Source: Acanthornis magna (Eukaryota; Chordata; Aves; Passeriformes; Acanthizidae). Taken from it: a DNA stretch of 64,000 nt. The stretch covers positions 1-64,000 of the forward strand of contig JAWUZG010000978.1 in NCBI GenBank assembly GCA_036785705.1, given 5' to 3'. Position numbers and translations under genes: made by a program. A model generated the notes under the pieces. The model had not been told where the DNA came from and ran no database searches. It saw only the letters and a list, made by a program, of their open reading frames with translations. Below, one piece after another: positions 26,004 through 38,480 of the stretch (its first letter is position 1; the number at the start of each line of letters is the position of its first letter).

Positions 26004-26389
26004 TGTTGGGGAAGAAGAAATAGGAAAGTCTTATGGAAATTATTGCCTGGCAAAAGATGCTGAGAATATTGAAACCTTAGGAGAGATTGAAATGAAGACA
26101 AGTTTTGAAATACCAATCAGTGAATAGCTGGAGGGAAGGCTTATCAACCTATTGTTCTCACAACAGCCACTCTAGGGTGGATCCAAAAATCCAGCTGATC
26201 TTAATCAACCCAACAAGAGGTTGAAGAACCAGTTTTTCAGGATTTAAATATGTAACAGCGTATGGTAATACAGGGACTCTCATAGGCTATATGTAAACGA
26301 TGTAGAATTTGTATCTTGTCCTAGATTGGTTAGTAGAAATCAGAATATTCATCATAGAACCTGATTTACGAGTTTGCAAGGGACAGATT
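26004..26389 (+). mobile_element. Older, 3'-shortened LTR in the CR1
   Basis: It starts TGTTGGGGAAGAAGAAATAGG-like at 26004 and matches the LTR at 26592 through GATTGGTTAGTAGAAATCAG and CTGATTTA (about 26375), with one divergent middle block. The 3' part present in the other copy (the AATAAA-containing end) is missing, so the right edge is approximate. It is inserted after a CR1 AGTGTG and CR1 resumes at GTGTGCAC, which may reflect a target-site duplication. Confidence 0.75.
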
Positions 26390-26591
26390 GGTGTGCACTT
26401 GCAGGCAGTCATAGCCAGGGCTGCATCAAAAGCAGCGTGGCCACCAGGTCGAGGGAGGTGATTCTCCTCCTGTGAGACCTCACCTGGAGTGCTGCGTCCA
26501 GATCTGGGCTTCTCAGCACAGGAAAGACATGGAGCTGCTGGAGCAAGTCCAGAGGAGGGATGTGAAGATCATCAGAAGGCTGGAGCACCTC

Positions 26592-27229
26592 TGTTGGGGA
26601 GGAAGAAATAGGAAAATCTTATAGAAATTATTACCTAGCAAAAGAGGCTGACAATATAGAAACTATAAGCGAGATTGAAATGAAGACAAGTTTTGAGATA
26701 CCAAACCCCAGTGACTGAATAACAAGAAAACAATGGTGTGGCCACTGAAGGCTCACCACCCTCTCTGATAGAACAATACCACCTCTTGATTAGACAATAG
26801 CCCCTGCCTGCCTGCAGGTCCAAGGGTCAGAGCAGACCCTACCAACTCAAGCAGAGAGTACAAAAAAGCAGTTTTTAGGGTTTAAAATGTAACGCCATAT
26901 GGTAATACAAGGATGCTCACAGCCTGTATGTAAATGCTCTAGAATTTGTATCTTGTCCTAGATTGGTTAGTGAAAATTAGAATATTCAGCACGGAACATG
27001 ATTTATTGTATTGTAAGCAGCGACGACGGTACCCTTACACCCTTAACCCTTACCGTTCTATTTTGTATTCCGCATTCCCGATTGCTGTAGCTCTCTCTCT
27101 CTCACCTCTCTGACCTGCTCTGGGCCGCGCCTGGTGGTTCATAGCAGCTCTCTTACCCCCACGCTCTTTATTACAATAAACCGCATGCTCTACCGACTGA
27201 GGTCCACGTCAGGCGTCCAGATTTCTACA
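26592..27229 (+). mobile_element. Solo LTR with target-site duplication
   Basis: A 638-bp element running from TGTTGGGGAGG to TTTCTACA, so it has TG...CA ends. It is flanked by a perfect CACCTC duplication (26586-26591 and 27230-27235) inside CR1, which proves the borders. AATAAA lies near its 3' end (about 27174), as expected for an LTR. No internal retroviral gene is present. It is the same family as 26004-26389. Confidence 0.93.
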
Positions 27230-27862
27230 CACCTCTCCTGTGAAGACAGGCTGAGAGGGCTGGGACTGTTCAGCCTGGAGTAGAGAAGGCCCTGGGGAGC
27301 TGCCTTCCAGTGTCTAAATGGGAACTCCAGGAGAGCCTGGAGAGGGGTATTGAATAGGGCAAGGAGAAACTACTATAAACTGAAAGCAGGTGGATTTCGA
27401 GCAGATAAAAGAAAGAAATTCTTTACTGTGAGGGTGGTAAGACACTGGAACAGGTTGCCCAGAGAAGTTCTGGGTGCCCCATCCCTGGAGGAGTTCAAGA
27501 GCAGGTTGGATGGGGCTCTGAGCAACCCGCTGGAGTTGGAGGTGTCCCTACCCAGGGCAGGGAGTCTGGTACTAGATGATCATTGCGGTCACTTCTAGTC
27601 CAAACAGTTGATGATGCTGTGAAATATTTCTCCCCCTCCTCAGTCTTAACTTAGTCCTTCTCTTCACCCTTTTGACATTGGTCATTGTCTAAGTCCCAGA
27701 GTACAAAAATGCAGAGGACAGAAAATTACGTTGGGGATGACAACTGGACCTATATATTCCATACGTGTAGTTACTCTTGGCTATGTGGGGTCATGGAAGG
27801 GATCTTGTCCCATAAGTCTGTTTGCGCTTAAGAAACAGCTACACACTAAAGCAGAGCAATGC

Positions 27863-27894
<32 letters not shown>

Positions 27895-27909
27895 TAATAA
27901 TAATAATAA
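27863..27909. repeat. (AAT)n microsatellite
   Basis: About 15 AAT units with one AAC interruption, just downstream of the CR1 3' end. Confidence 0.95.
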
Positions 27910-30587
27910 AGACATGATCTGTCAGTAATTCACTGCTGTGTGCTGGGCAAGGCCCATTCTGTCTAGACAGTTCTTCACTGTGCTCACCACCGGAGAAGGA
28001 GGGTACCAGATCCTCTGCTCTAATTCACCCATCTATGAGGTTGGGAATAAAAATATTTCACTCCCAACTCCAAATCTGTCACATGGACTAACTGTGCTTT
28101 TAAACCACTTGAAAACTTCACAAGAGATAAGCATTATTTTATAAACAAGCTATAAAATCCAAACAAATCTCTTTTGAACGCATCTTGTTTCAACTTCTGT
28201 TTTACTAACCTCATTTTAGCTCATTAAATCCAAAGTACTGGATTTGCTGTTCATTTTTTAGCTGCTTGTTTATAGTTATTTAAAATGGAGAATAAAAATG
28301 CTTTCTAAGTTCTGGGTTTGCTATTAATATTCTGATGCATTTCAGTTTGAAAGGGGCAATCAGAAGATTTGAAAAGCTAAACAGACTGTTAGATACTGCA
28401 ATTAATTTTTGAGGTTTTATTAACATTCATTCTGTTTAAGTTGGTTTTGAAGAGAAGGGATTTGAGCAAAGGAAAACCCTGAACTTTACAGTATTGCCCT
28501 ATTAAATTAAAAGAATGATGGGCAGCTCTGCCCTTGTTTTTAAAATCCCCTGGTCATCTTTGACAGATGAACTTTCAGAAAGACATAGCCATAATTCTTG
28601 AGGTTTTATCACTTGGTGACTAGCTGTACTGGAGGGATTTAACTCGGAAGAAACCAGCTGCCTGTGGAGCTTAGACCCTCACATTAACAGCTGGAAAAGC
28701 CTTGTCATTCATCATCAGTTTTCCTGATGGATCACTCAGCTGATACCCAAATGTGTATTTAGAAACATTTCTTGAACACACTGGATATTAATGATTAACA
28801 TGAAATCATTCAAATATTAAATTAGACTAATATGAAATAAAATGGTTTCCTTCTCAAGTCATTGCATTGCTTCCTCCGTTTCCTGAGTCATTTTGTGGAA
28901 GTCAATTAAATTAAAATGACCGGGAGTCTAGAAGGCCAAAGCTGAATCGTGTTCTGACACTGGGCTGGGGAGTGCCTTGTTGTCCATGTACCCCAGCTGG
29001 TCTTCCCACTTCTGCCTTTCCACTCTTTCCTCTAAGTAGTGTCTCTCCTTATAAAGCTCTAATTAAAGTCATAAAATGCTAGACAGAATTTTAAATTCTT
29101 AAATAATGTGACACATTATTTATGGGAGCGTAACTGTTGTAGGCATTAAAAAAAAAAGAAAAAAGTGGTTCCTCTGATAGCATTCCTCATCTGCTGGTAT
29201 TTTAGATTAACATGCACAATGCATTGTCTGTGCTAACATGCACAGGAGGAGATTTGCTTAGGTAAGGAAACACAGCTTAAGGCAGAAGAAATCTTTCATT
29301 TGTTATCTCCAAAGATGCTGTTTCATGAGATCCAGCTGCTCTTATTTCTTCCGCTATTGCTGTGGAATTCACTTCAGCATTAAAACATCTGCCTTACTGC
29401 TGGAGGTGCTGAAGAAGTCAGGCAGGGTACTTAAATTTACACACTGACATTCCTGCCTCAGGTGAGGTTAATTCAGTTTATTCAGTTAATTCAGTGAAGT
29501 GCTCTTTTACTTGGCCTGCGTTGAAGTGGAAAGATGTGAACTGATGAGCTCTGCGTTCTTTCTTGAAGCTGCCGGTTCGTTTTTGGATGTGTTGCTGCTA
29601 AGTCTCTGTGCAGGCTGCTGACACATGCTCCACAGCTTATTCCTGGCTGCTTCTCAAAGCACAGTAAAAAGAGGAGACCCACCGCCCCCAATTTCCCCGT
29701 GCTTGGAAAGTTGTGTGCTTGTTGATTTCTGAAATTTCATTCTCAGCACTTGATCTGCTTTATGTGAGTGCTGAGAAGAGGGGAAAAAAACAAGGAACCA
29801 AACAAAAACAATGATAGTCTGTCTTTTGGGGCACTTTCTGGGGAAGTTTCTAGTGTGCTGGTTCTGTTGGAATTAAATAAGATGATTATAAGGAAGCTGA
29901 GTCTCTGTGTAATAATAATGGAGTTTCCTTAATGAAATTTGCTTCTTGGGATCAATGTGTTAAGACCCAGATGAATCAGAAGCACCTGCTGTTTCAATAA
30001 CAGTGAATCATATGGCAGCGAGATTTGCTTCAATACTGCTTTAGATTTTATTGCTTCACAGTAAGTAAAGTACAATTTTTTTCCTGGATGAAAGTGGTAA
30101 AAGTATTTCTTTGATTCCCTCGTGACTGCTTCTCTTGTTGGTGTCATGACAAAAACCTTCAGGATGTTTAAAGCCTTTTGAAGGTCATTTTGCAAGTATA
30201 TTTTCCAAGCTAGAATTCATATATGTAGTTATGCATTATTAAGCATATATACTGCATTTCTGTAGACTTAATTCTAGTCTTGCTTTTTTAAAGAATCGTG
30301 GGGTACATATATACCAATACACATTTGGGGTGTCTTGTAAGAGTTTCTGTGTGAAAGAGCACATGAACATAAATTATTATCTTCAGTGGGAGATAAAGAT
30401 CCATACAGCTTATTTTTAAAACTTTCTAGTCAGTGACTCGTATTTGCTGCTTGGAAATGTGCATAACTGTTAAAGCTCTCACGTCTGTCATACTGTCTGG
30501 CCAAAATTTGAAAGAAAGCTAAATACAATCAGTGGAATTGTCCTCGCTTATTTTTTGTATCAATATCTGTAATTCCTTTTGGTAAAT

Positions 30588-30680
30588 GGTGTGATTCTTG
30601 GGGTGTCCTACCTAGGGTCACGAGTTGGACACTCTGATCCTGATGGGTCCATTCCAACTCAGCATGTTTCATGAATCTGT
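30588..30680 (+). mobile_element. Short CR1 3' fragment
   Basis: It contains GTGTGATTCTTGGGGTGTCC, then GAGTTGGACACTCTGATCCT and GATGGGTCCATTCCAACTCA, the expected end of avian CR1, finishing in a decayed CATGAATCTG tail. Confidence 0.8.
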
Positions 30681-31802
30681 AAATTGTTTCCATGAGAAGT
30701 GATCTGTTACATACCCCACTCTTCAGATAGTGGAAGAAAATAATGTACCAAGTGGAAAAAAACCCCCAAACCATAAAAAATAATGCTTTTCTTGAAATAT
30801 TTTTGTTTTGTCAGAAGGTTTTTCCCAGTGTTAGTAAACTGTTTGTGAAAGTGCTGTTTCAAAGTAATGGCAGCTTTTTATGTTTGTGTCCTTTCTTTTG
30901 GGAAGAACTGAATGGTAACACCTCTCTCTGAGGAAGGACGATGAACTGGTAAATGAAGGAGCATGCACAATATCTGAGTGCAGTGAGTTAAAATAAACTT
31001 TTCAGCAACTCTGCACAGAAGATGTCTTTGTGATTTTCCTTTTTCTTTTGGGATAGAACCTTGTCGATGTTGTTTTAAACAGCTCCCCAGGCTGAGGTCA
31101 GGTCTCTGCCAGGCGTTTCTGGTGCTTAGGGACCCTGGCCCCACTCCAGCTGTGAGGAGGGAGCAAGTGCTCGGCTCAAGGGTGGGGGCAGAGGAGGCCC
31201 ACGGCCACCATACTCTGCAAGGGTGTTTAACATTGATGGAAGTAGCCTGTTTGGTGCTTCCCTCCCCCTTCCTCCAAGTGTCCTTACTCGTCTCTGTTGG
31301 CCTCGACATCTTTGGTTTCCATAGGGATCACAAGAAGTTGCAGCAGCAGTTTTATACTCAGGCTTGGCTGAAACAAAACCTTGGCAGTTGTGGCCGTTTG
31401 GCCGACAAATCTACCTTGGCTCAGTGCTCTCAAATGCTTTTGAGAACTTTCCCTGTTTTAGTTTAAACTGCACTCAGGTTCTCTTTTCACTATTTGAAAA
31501 GTGTTGTTAAACCTGTGATCATGCATTAACTGTCTAAAGTGGTTTGATGTATTAGAGTAGGAAGCAGTCAGCCTGTCCTTACCTTGATGGTCTTCGAAGA
31601 AAGTCAGGCAGTAGTTCAATATGGGCAACCTGCTGCTGTATTCCTGTGGCACAAACTTTGCTCCTGTCATTTTGGGTGATGCTAACGAGAATAAACAGTG
31701 CGATAGGCTCCATTGCTTAGCGGAGTGCAATTTTGGGAACACCTGCTGTCCTGCAGTAATGTTAGTTTTGTCTAAAACTTACATTGTCATTTTGTGTTTT
31801 AG

Positions 31803-32285
<483 letters not shown>

Positions 32286-32471
32286 TTCTACGGGGAAGTA
32301 GCAGAAAACAGGGTGGATGTGATGGCAGCGAACCTGACGGTCACAGATAAAGACCAGCCTCACGCGCCGGCGTGGAATGCCGTGTACCGAATGACTGGAG
32401 GAGACCCGACGGGCCGGTTCACCATCCTGACCGATCCCAGCAGCAACGATGGGCTGGTGACTGTCATGAAG
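32286..32471 (+). pseudogene. CDH2: CDH2 exon 9 (EC3)
   Basis: Sixty-two intact codons, acceptor tttgcag, donor AAG|gtaggg. It encodes [62 protein letters not shown]. The PEN motif at the top of EC3 is AEN: the calcium-binding Glu remains but the Pro is lost. DKDQP is kept. Confidence 0.93.
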
Positions 32472-34330
32472 GTAGGGTGTGCTTGCGTTTCAGAGAGTTA
32501 AGCAGAGATGGAAGAAGTGGGAGAGCACTGAAGGGGGGGGAATGTGAATTCCTGAGGCCAGCATGAATCTGGAATAAAATGGATGGGTACTGTCTGTCTT
32601 GTGGAATTTAGCAATCTGTCTCTTCAAATGTTACCTTGTTTATGCTATCAATAGTACTCCATCTGATCAGTTTTTAAAATCAGGCTAGGTTGTTAAAAAT
32701 TACAAATTTTGAAGCTTTATGTGCCAAAAGTTAGAAATTACTCCATGAAAAAGTGTCTGCTTAGTATTTTTTGCTAGTCTAAAGGAACAGCTTCCTACCT
32801 CCTCAATTAGTAGTCCTGCATGTTGTCTGCACATTTTATGTCAAGATGTTCCATTAAGGAACAGATACAGGCAATCAAAGCACAATCAGAGAGGAAAAAA
32901 TGATAGGTGGGAGGGTGCTTAAAAAGAGACATTTAAAGACTGGCTATTTTTAAAACCTCATTTAAATACCTTTTGTGGAATAACCTGTCTATCTTCGTGC
33001 TCTAGCCAGCAGAGCTCTGTGTTGAGGGATGACTTATTTCAAGTGATAGTAGCAATGTGGTTCTATAATTAAACCTGCCAAGCAGTAGCCACCTTTGCTC
33101 ATGACCCTCTGATAAGTGTCTCATCTCTGAGTTGGACTGCTCTGGTTTTGGCTGATCCATTTCAAAGTCAAATGTGTGATGCCAGTATTCCCATTTGGAA
33201 ATTAAAATATTCACTTCTTATTTTCTTCTTTGTTTTTTTGTTTTGCTTTGTTTTGTTTTGTTTTATTTTAATTCTCCCAGTATCTAGGTGACAAAAAGAT
33301 ACAACCTTCATACAGCATTAATGGTAATTCACACTGGGCTTTTTTAAGAACTGTCTCTGGTTTATAACTGCTCTTCCCCAGAGGTACCAATCGTTATATT
33401 GCAGTCTTCCAGGAAGAATTATGTGAGTGTCTGTGCTTTTCAGCACTCCATTAAGTGCCCAGACATGGAAAGAGTTGGAAACCTGCCTACAGTTTTTATT
33501 GGCAGTGCAATGAGTTGATCTGTCAACCTGTAATGAAGATGAGATTGTCTCTTGTCACTTAGTTCGTACGGTCACGTGCCAGCTGCCCCTGTAAGGTACA
33601 GGGTTTCTTTGTCTGGAATCTGTGTGAGTACTACAGTGCATAGTACAGAGGCAAATCCTGTCCCCAGGAGAGCCTCAACCCTATGCAGCATGACAGAGGA
33701 ACTCTTGACTCAAACTGCTTTTACTTCTCCTTAAATTGGACTGCAGCTCAGTGAGGAAATCTCCAAATTGAAGGTTGTCTGCACTGGGAAGATGGGAGCT
33801 GTAGGTGTACCAGAAATGGGGTTGGCTGGGATTACTGAGAGTCTTTCTGGTGAGATGTTAAGGGCATGAGAATCTCTGATCTATGGGCATAGCTATGGTC
33901 ATGAACTTGTTTGAAGGAAGCTTTCATCCTCAGAACAGAAAGAGACAGCTTTCTCTCCCCAGGAGAGATCATCAGAAGGCACACATGAGTGCCTGGCACA
34001 AAGCTGGGAGCTCCTTCATCATTTTGTTATTAAACTGTTTGTTTCCTCATGTGTCTCTGATGGCAGAACCAGAGTAAGTGAAATCCAGGAATGACAAGGT
34101 TTCTAGCTCTTCTGACTTCAAAACTGTTGCTGCTGCTGCTGCTAAGCAAAACTCCAGCCCACAGGCTTGGATTGAGGTGATGATACTGTGTTCTCTTCCG
34201 ACTCTGTGCTCGTTTTTGAGAAAAGCAGTACAAGTAATCTTTAAAATTGTGCTTTAAACTTAAAATGTTACTGTGTGTTCGTCGCTACTGTGAGTAAATG
34301 TTAACACTTCCTGCTCTTTGCTCTTTCCAG
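32472..34330 (+). other. CDH2: Intron 9 of the CDH2 copy
   Basis: Phase-0 intron of about 1.9 kb with a (GTTTT)n tract near 33230-33268 and a short (GCT)n at 34124-34143. Confidence 0.65.
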
Positions 34331-34586
34331 CCTCTTGACTTTGAGACCAACAGGACGTTTTACTTACCGTAGCGGTGGAAAATCAAGTGCCTTTGGCTGA
34401 GGGGATTCAGCATCCTCCTCAGTCAACAGCAACCGTGTCCATTACGGTCATTGATGTGAATGAGAGCCCATCTTTTGTTCCAAACCCCAAGCTTGTGCGT
34501 CAGGAAGAAGGGCTACCTGCCGGTAGCATGTTGACAACTTTCACTGCTCAGGACCCAGATTGTTCCATGCAGCAAACGCCTCTAAG
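34331..34586 (+). pseudogene. CDH2: CDH2 exon 10 (EC3-EC4), frameshifted
   Basis: The exon begins [10 protein letters not shown] and then loses one base at 34361-34362: TA stands where a three-base codon is expected before CTTACC. The original frame hits TAG at 34370-34372. The next frame restores cadherin sequence: [54 protein letters not shown] and [12 protein letters not shown]. The calcium linker DVNEN is DVNES. At the 3' end the ancestral QQNIR region is altered, and the donor is the weak AAG|gtctag, so the exon end is uncertain by a few bases. Confidence 0.88.
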
Positions 34587-35916
34587 GTCTAGAGAAACAT
34601 TTTGCAATATCTGTGTTACGGAATGGGTGGGGAGCAAAGAGAAGAGATGTGAAATGACTGCATTTACTGTAGCACGCAGCTGTCCCAACACACCCCTGTG
34701 GTTTTTGTGCAGCTCTCTCTAAAGGGATTTTTGGCTGTAGAGAAGGTGAACTGAAGAGTATTCATAGGTATGTAAACTGGGTCGTTTTCTCATCTGAGTC
34801 CTATTTCATCAAGGTAGAATGCAGTTATGCATCTGTGGTAAAGTATATGTTCCATCCCAGCAAATTCAGTCAGAGCACACACGTGCTTCTGTGAACTAAG
34901 ATGATTTGCAATTTAAATTCACCAGTAATTTTCACATGGCAGCAAAACCAGATTGGTGATGAAATCTGAAGGGTTTTCTTTTCATTTTTTCTCCAGCAAT
35001 GTAAAGTGGTGCTGCTGTCTGTCTGTGAACTCTTGCACTGATAACTATGATCATAATTTGATCACAATTTTTCTTATGTCTAAAACTGCTACATGAGTGT
35101 GCCTCTTATAAGACGTTCATTATCTGCGAAGCTAAGGCTGTGAGTAGCCATGGGTCAGAACTCACCTTATCCAGCGTTTTTTTAATTAGCTCAGGTAGAA
35201 GAAACTCCAGAACTTATATTCTGTCTTTCCTTCCAAAATCAGGATCATCATAATTTTATTTTCTCTTGATTTTGGTTAGCTATTTGTGACACTTTGCTCA
35301 TTTCTGGATGTAGGCATCATAGACATGACACCATGAGGACTTTGATACTAAGATAGCTTGCACGTGATTAATGTCAAAGGGCAAATTTATCAGATGGAAG
35401 AATCGTTTTGAAAGACACTTCTCTTTCAAATTATGATGAGAAGCATGCAGTAAAACCAGGGCCTCTGAAAATGAAGTGATATTGAAGTGCTGGAACAGTG
35501 TGAGTTAGTGCAACTGTAACACTATCCATTTTTACCTCTCTCCTGCTCTCAGCACTCTGACAAGATGAAAGGTAGTATGAACAGCTCTGTAGGTGTAGAA
35601 AAACCAAGAAGGATCCTGGTTGAATATTTTAATTGAGTCTGAGTATTAATGTTACATCGTTTATGGTAATGGTATGATTTCCTCCAGTTACGTGATAACT
35701 TGCAGGGCAAGGCACTTCAAGAATTGAAATATAGGACTGGTTTTAAAACCTATTTCCAAGAATTCTAGTGACAGGGCTTGATAAATGGAAATTTGTAAAA
35801 TGCTATCTTCAAATTCCAAAAATGTATTCAGAATACAAATTAAAATGCTAATATTGTCTTTGTTTTCAATATTTATTTTGGAAGATAAATAACACAACTT
35901 ATGGTTAAATACGCAG
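34587..35916 (+). other. CDH2: Intron 10 of the CDH2 copy
   Basis: About 1.3 kb, starting at the weak donor gtctag. No repeat or gene is recognisable. Confidence 0.55.
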
Positions 35917-36059
35917 GTACTCAAAACTTTCAGATCCTGCAAACTGGCTGAAAATTGACCCTGTTAATGGACAAATCACTACTACAGCTGTTTTGGACAG
36001 AGAATCAATATATGTGGAAAACAGTATGTAAAGTGCAACGTTTCTTGCTTCTGATAATG
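35917..36059 (+). pseudogene. CDH2: CDH2 exon 11 (EC4), nonsense codon
   Basis: A 143-nt exon, acceptor tacgcag, donor AATG|gtatgt. It reads [37 protein letters not shown], then TAA at 36029-36031, then SATFLASDN in the same frame. The stop replaces the Tyr codon of the ancestral NIYNATF stretch. The LDRE calcium motif before it is intact. A read-through product would be normal length, so this is a true substitution and not an indel artefact. Confidence 0.93.
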
Positions 36060-37223
36060 GTATGTATCAATATTTTGTATTTTTTTTCCAAAGGCTTTCT
36101 TCTCTGTGGTTGAATGGCATTCAGTTTTATTGGGGCAGAAAACAGGATATGCTTAGAATACATCCTATTGGATGTATTACTATCAGACTGTGTGTATTTC
36201 CCAGCTACTTGGAAAATGGGGGGAAAAAAATAATTCTCTGAGTTTGTAGAAAAACATTGGCTTAGTTCCATGAGTTGAGTTGACAGAAAATTGAAAAAGC
36301 CCTGCCTGGGAAGTGTGGTAGGTTGAGTGAGCTTTATGGGGAGTGATGTGTTGGTGGAGGGGCTTTGTATTTTCCCACATTGAGGGAAAAGTATCTTTTT
36401 GTTGTCAGTTTGTTAATGACAATTAACACTGCTCAGAAATGAGTCCTTTGATTTCGGCTGGAGTGCTGTACTGTTCGTAGCTGATAGCAGTAAGGTGGAC
36501 AGGCACAGTTAGGAACATTCTTGCATTAGAAGGGAAAACTGAAACACTGGGACTATTTGCCTAGGAAAGAAGATGTGGTAAAATTTTGTGAACTGGAAGC
36601 TAGATCAGCTGTTTCTGTACCTTGGCTCTGTTCTGGAGAAAAAACATAAATGGAACTGGAAGATTATGGGAGGTGGAATGAGAACCATTGCTAATTATGC
36701 CAAAAAATTCAGTGCCAAATGTTCATATAAATGTGTGATTCCACCCCGGTTTATGGAAGCATCACACATTCAATGTGGATAGCAGAAATGTCTGGAGATA
36801 GTGAGCTGATAGTCAGTATTAGAAAGAATTTAAATAGCACATTAATGGTAAATGGTGATCTTAAGCCTTCAAAGTTAGGAAATAATTTGTCCAGAGGACA
36901 AACTATCCCAATTTTGCACCTTCTTCTTTGAAGCCTTTGATGTGGACCATCTCTGGAGATGAACTGTTGGTCTGGTCAGTGAAGTGGATGAGTCCCTGAT
37001 TTGTCGATCTGCAGTTATTTGCTGAATTTTGCTGAGTAGGGCCGTTTTTCTGAGGACAGACTGCATAAGAATTAGTGTGTTAGCAGGAGCAGTGACAGTG
37101 TTAGATTGGTTCTGTAAAGACAGAATCCCAAAACTGAGGTAAACATATAAAAGTGTCGGTGCAGCTTCATTTAAATAACTTTGCAATTGGAAGCAGGCTT
37201 CATGTTATTTCCTTTTCTTTAAG
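36060..37223 (+). other. CDH2: Intron 11 of the CDH2 copy
   Basis: Phase-1 intron of about 1.2 kb with no recognisable feature. Confidence 0.65.
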
Positions 37224-37456
37224 GAATACCCCGGATGAGTGGAACTGGCACGCTTCAGATCTACCTGCTGGACATCAATGATAATGCCCCCAAGTGCATC
37301 CAAAAGAAGCCAGAATTTGTGAAACAGTGCAGCCTAATGCTATTAACATCACTGCTGTAGACCCTGACATAGATCCAAATGCAGGCCCGTTTGCCTTTGA
37401 GCTGCCTGACACACCTGCTGGTATTAAGAGGAATTGGACCATTGTTGGAATTAGTG
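37224..37456 (+). pseudogene. CDH2: CDH2 exon 12 (EC4-EC5), frameshifted
   Basis: Acceptor tttaag, donor AGTG|gtaatt. It begins [19 protein letters not shown] and DNAP, including the DINDN calcium linker. One base is missing from the C run at 37287-37291, after which the original frame stops at TAG 37358-37360. In the shifted frame the cadherin sequence continues as [55 protein letters not shown]. Length is 233 nt. Confidence 0.9.
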
Positions 37457-37775
37457 GTAATTAACATTATGGAAATCTTAGTAGTTTTAAAGAAACTTCC
37501 GCAAATGTTTTCTCTTTGGTATTATTTCACAACATCCATGGATTTGGTTAATATGAACAAGAAATCACCTTAGTGTAAGTTCCCCAAAGAACAAGAAATT
37601 CTGAGAGAGAAAAGATGTTCACAGCAGTCAAGAAGTCCATTACCCTGAGTGTCACATAGTGGTTTGAGCAAGAATTTAACCCTGAGCTCAAACATGAGCC
37701 ATTTCTGCCAATACTAATTGAAACCCACACAAGCAATACCTTCCTTTTTAACCAGTGCCTTATTTTCACACCCAG
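37457..37775 (+). other. CDH2: Intron 12 of the CDH2 copy
   Basis: Phase-1 intron of 319 bp. Nothing else is seen in it. Confidence 0.75.
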
Positions 37776-38009
37776 GCGATCACGCCCAGCTTTCCTTAAG
37801 AATCCGGTTCCTGGAGGCTGGTATCTACGGTGTGCCCATAGTAATTACAGATTCTGGAAATCCACACGCATCCAGCACTTCCTTGCTGGAAGTGAAAGTT
37901 TGCAAGTGTGACTTGTACGGAGACTGCACTGCTGTTGGCTGGATTGTTGGTGCAGGGCTGGGCGCTGGTGGCATCGCTGCAATTCTGCTTTGTATCATCA
38001 TCTTGCTCA
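37776..38009 (+). pseudogene. CDH2: CDH2 exon 13 (EC5 and transmembrane helix)
   Basis: Acceptor cacccag, donor CTCA|gtgagt. It encodes [55 protein letters not shown], then the hydrophobic helix [22 protein letters not shown] in one stretch. The membrane-proximal cysteines of EC5 (CKC, GDC) are kept. The frame is intact. Confidence 0.92.
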
Positions 38010-38426
38010 GTGAGTAGATAGTTCTGTTAATTCTAGCTCCTTCACTCTTGTTTTGCAAGTACAATGTTATGTTTTAGTATCAGGTACCTTAACAAAGATG
38101 GGGAATTTTTAAAGGCTCAAGTGCAGGAATTGTTGCTGCATAGTTCTGTGTTTTGGACAAGTATGAAAACTTTCTGACAGTACAGGATTTGGAGTCTGAG
38201 AAAGTACAGCTAGTAGCTGTTTGGCAGTCAAGCCCTGCAGTGGGTTTGTGAAAGAGATTTTCTGTTTCTACTCATGGACACTTGTGATGTTACCTCAGTG
38301 AGTAACCAGGTTGAAGGTGTGATTGGTCCCCAGACGTCTCATCTCTCTTGGGCTGCCAGTATTGTGTGATTTGGTTCCACCCCTAGCAGGTAACAGTGTG
38401 TTACCTGATGCTACTGCTATTGTGCT

Positions 38427-38480
38427 TCAGATTAATGAAAATAGGTTTTCATTAATTCAGATTAATGAAAATAGGTTTCT
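38427..38480. repeat. 30-bp tandem duplication with hairpin
   Basis: CAGATTAATGAAAATAGGTT occurs twice, 30 bp apart (from 38428 and 38458). Between the copies, ATTAATGAAAA (38431) pairs with TTTTCATTAAT (38449-38459), giving a short inverted repeat that may have templated the duplication. Confidence 0.8.

Larger units (their letters stand above)
25955..27622 (+). mobile_element. CR1 copy split by two LTR insertions
   Basis: CR1 pieces lie at about 25955-26003, 26390-26591 and 27230-27622, colinear and on the + strand. They join across the LTRs: GAGCACCTC at 26591 continues as CTCTCCTGTGAAGACAGG after 27229. Landmarks include GAGGCTGGACGTGAGC, GAGACCTCACCTGGAGTGCT, CACTGGAACAGGTTGCCCAG and GGTTGGATGGGGCTCTGAGC. 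No intact frame remains. Confidence 0.88.
25899..31802 (+). other. CDH2: Intron 7 of the CDH2 copy
   Basis: Phase-0 intron of about 5.9 kb. It holds a CR1 interrupted by two related LTRs (25955-27622), an (AAT)n array (27863-27909) and a short CR1 3' fragment (30588-30680). The remainder is unremarkable. Confidence 0.7.

Noticed and set aside
27350..27598. 82-codon frame MNRARRNYYKLKAGGF...
   Set aside because: It is the CR1 C-terminal/3' UTR region in an old, interrupted copy.
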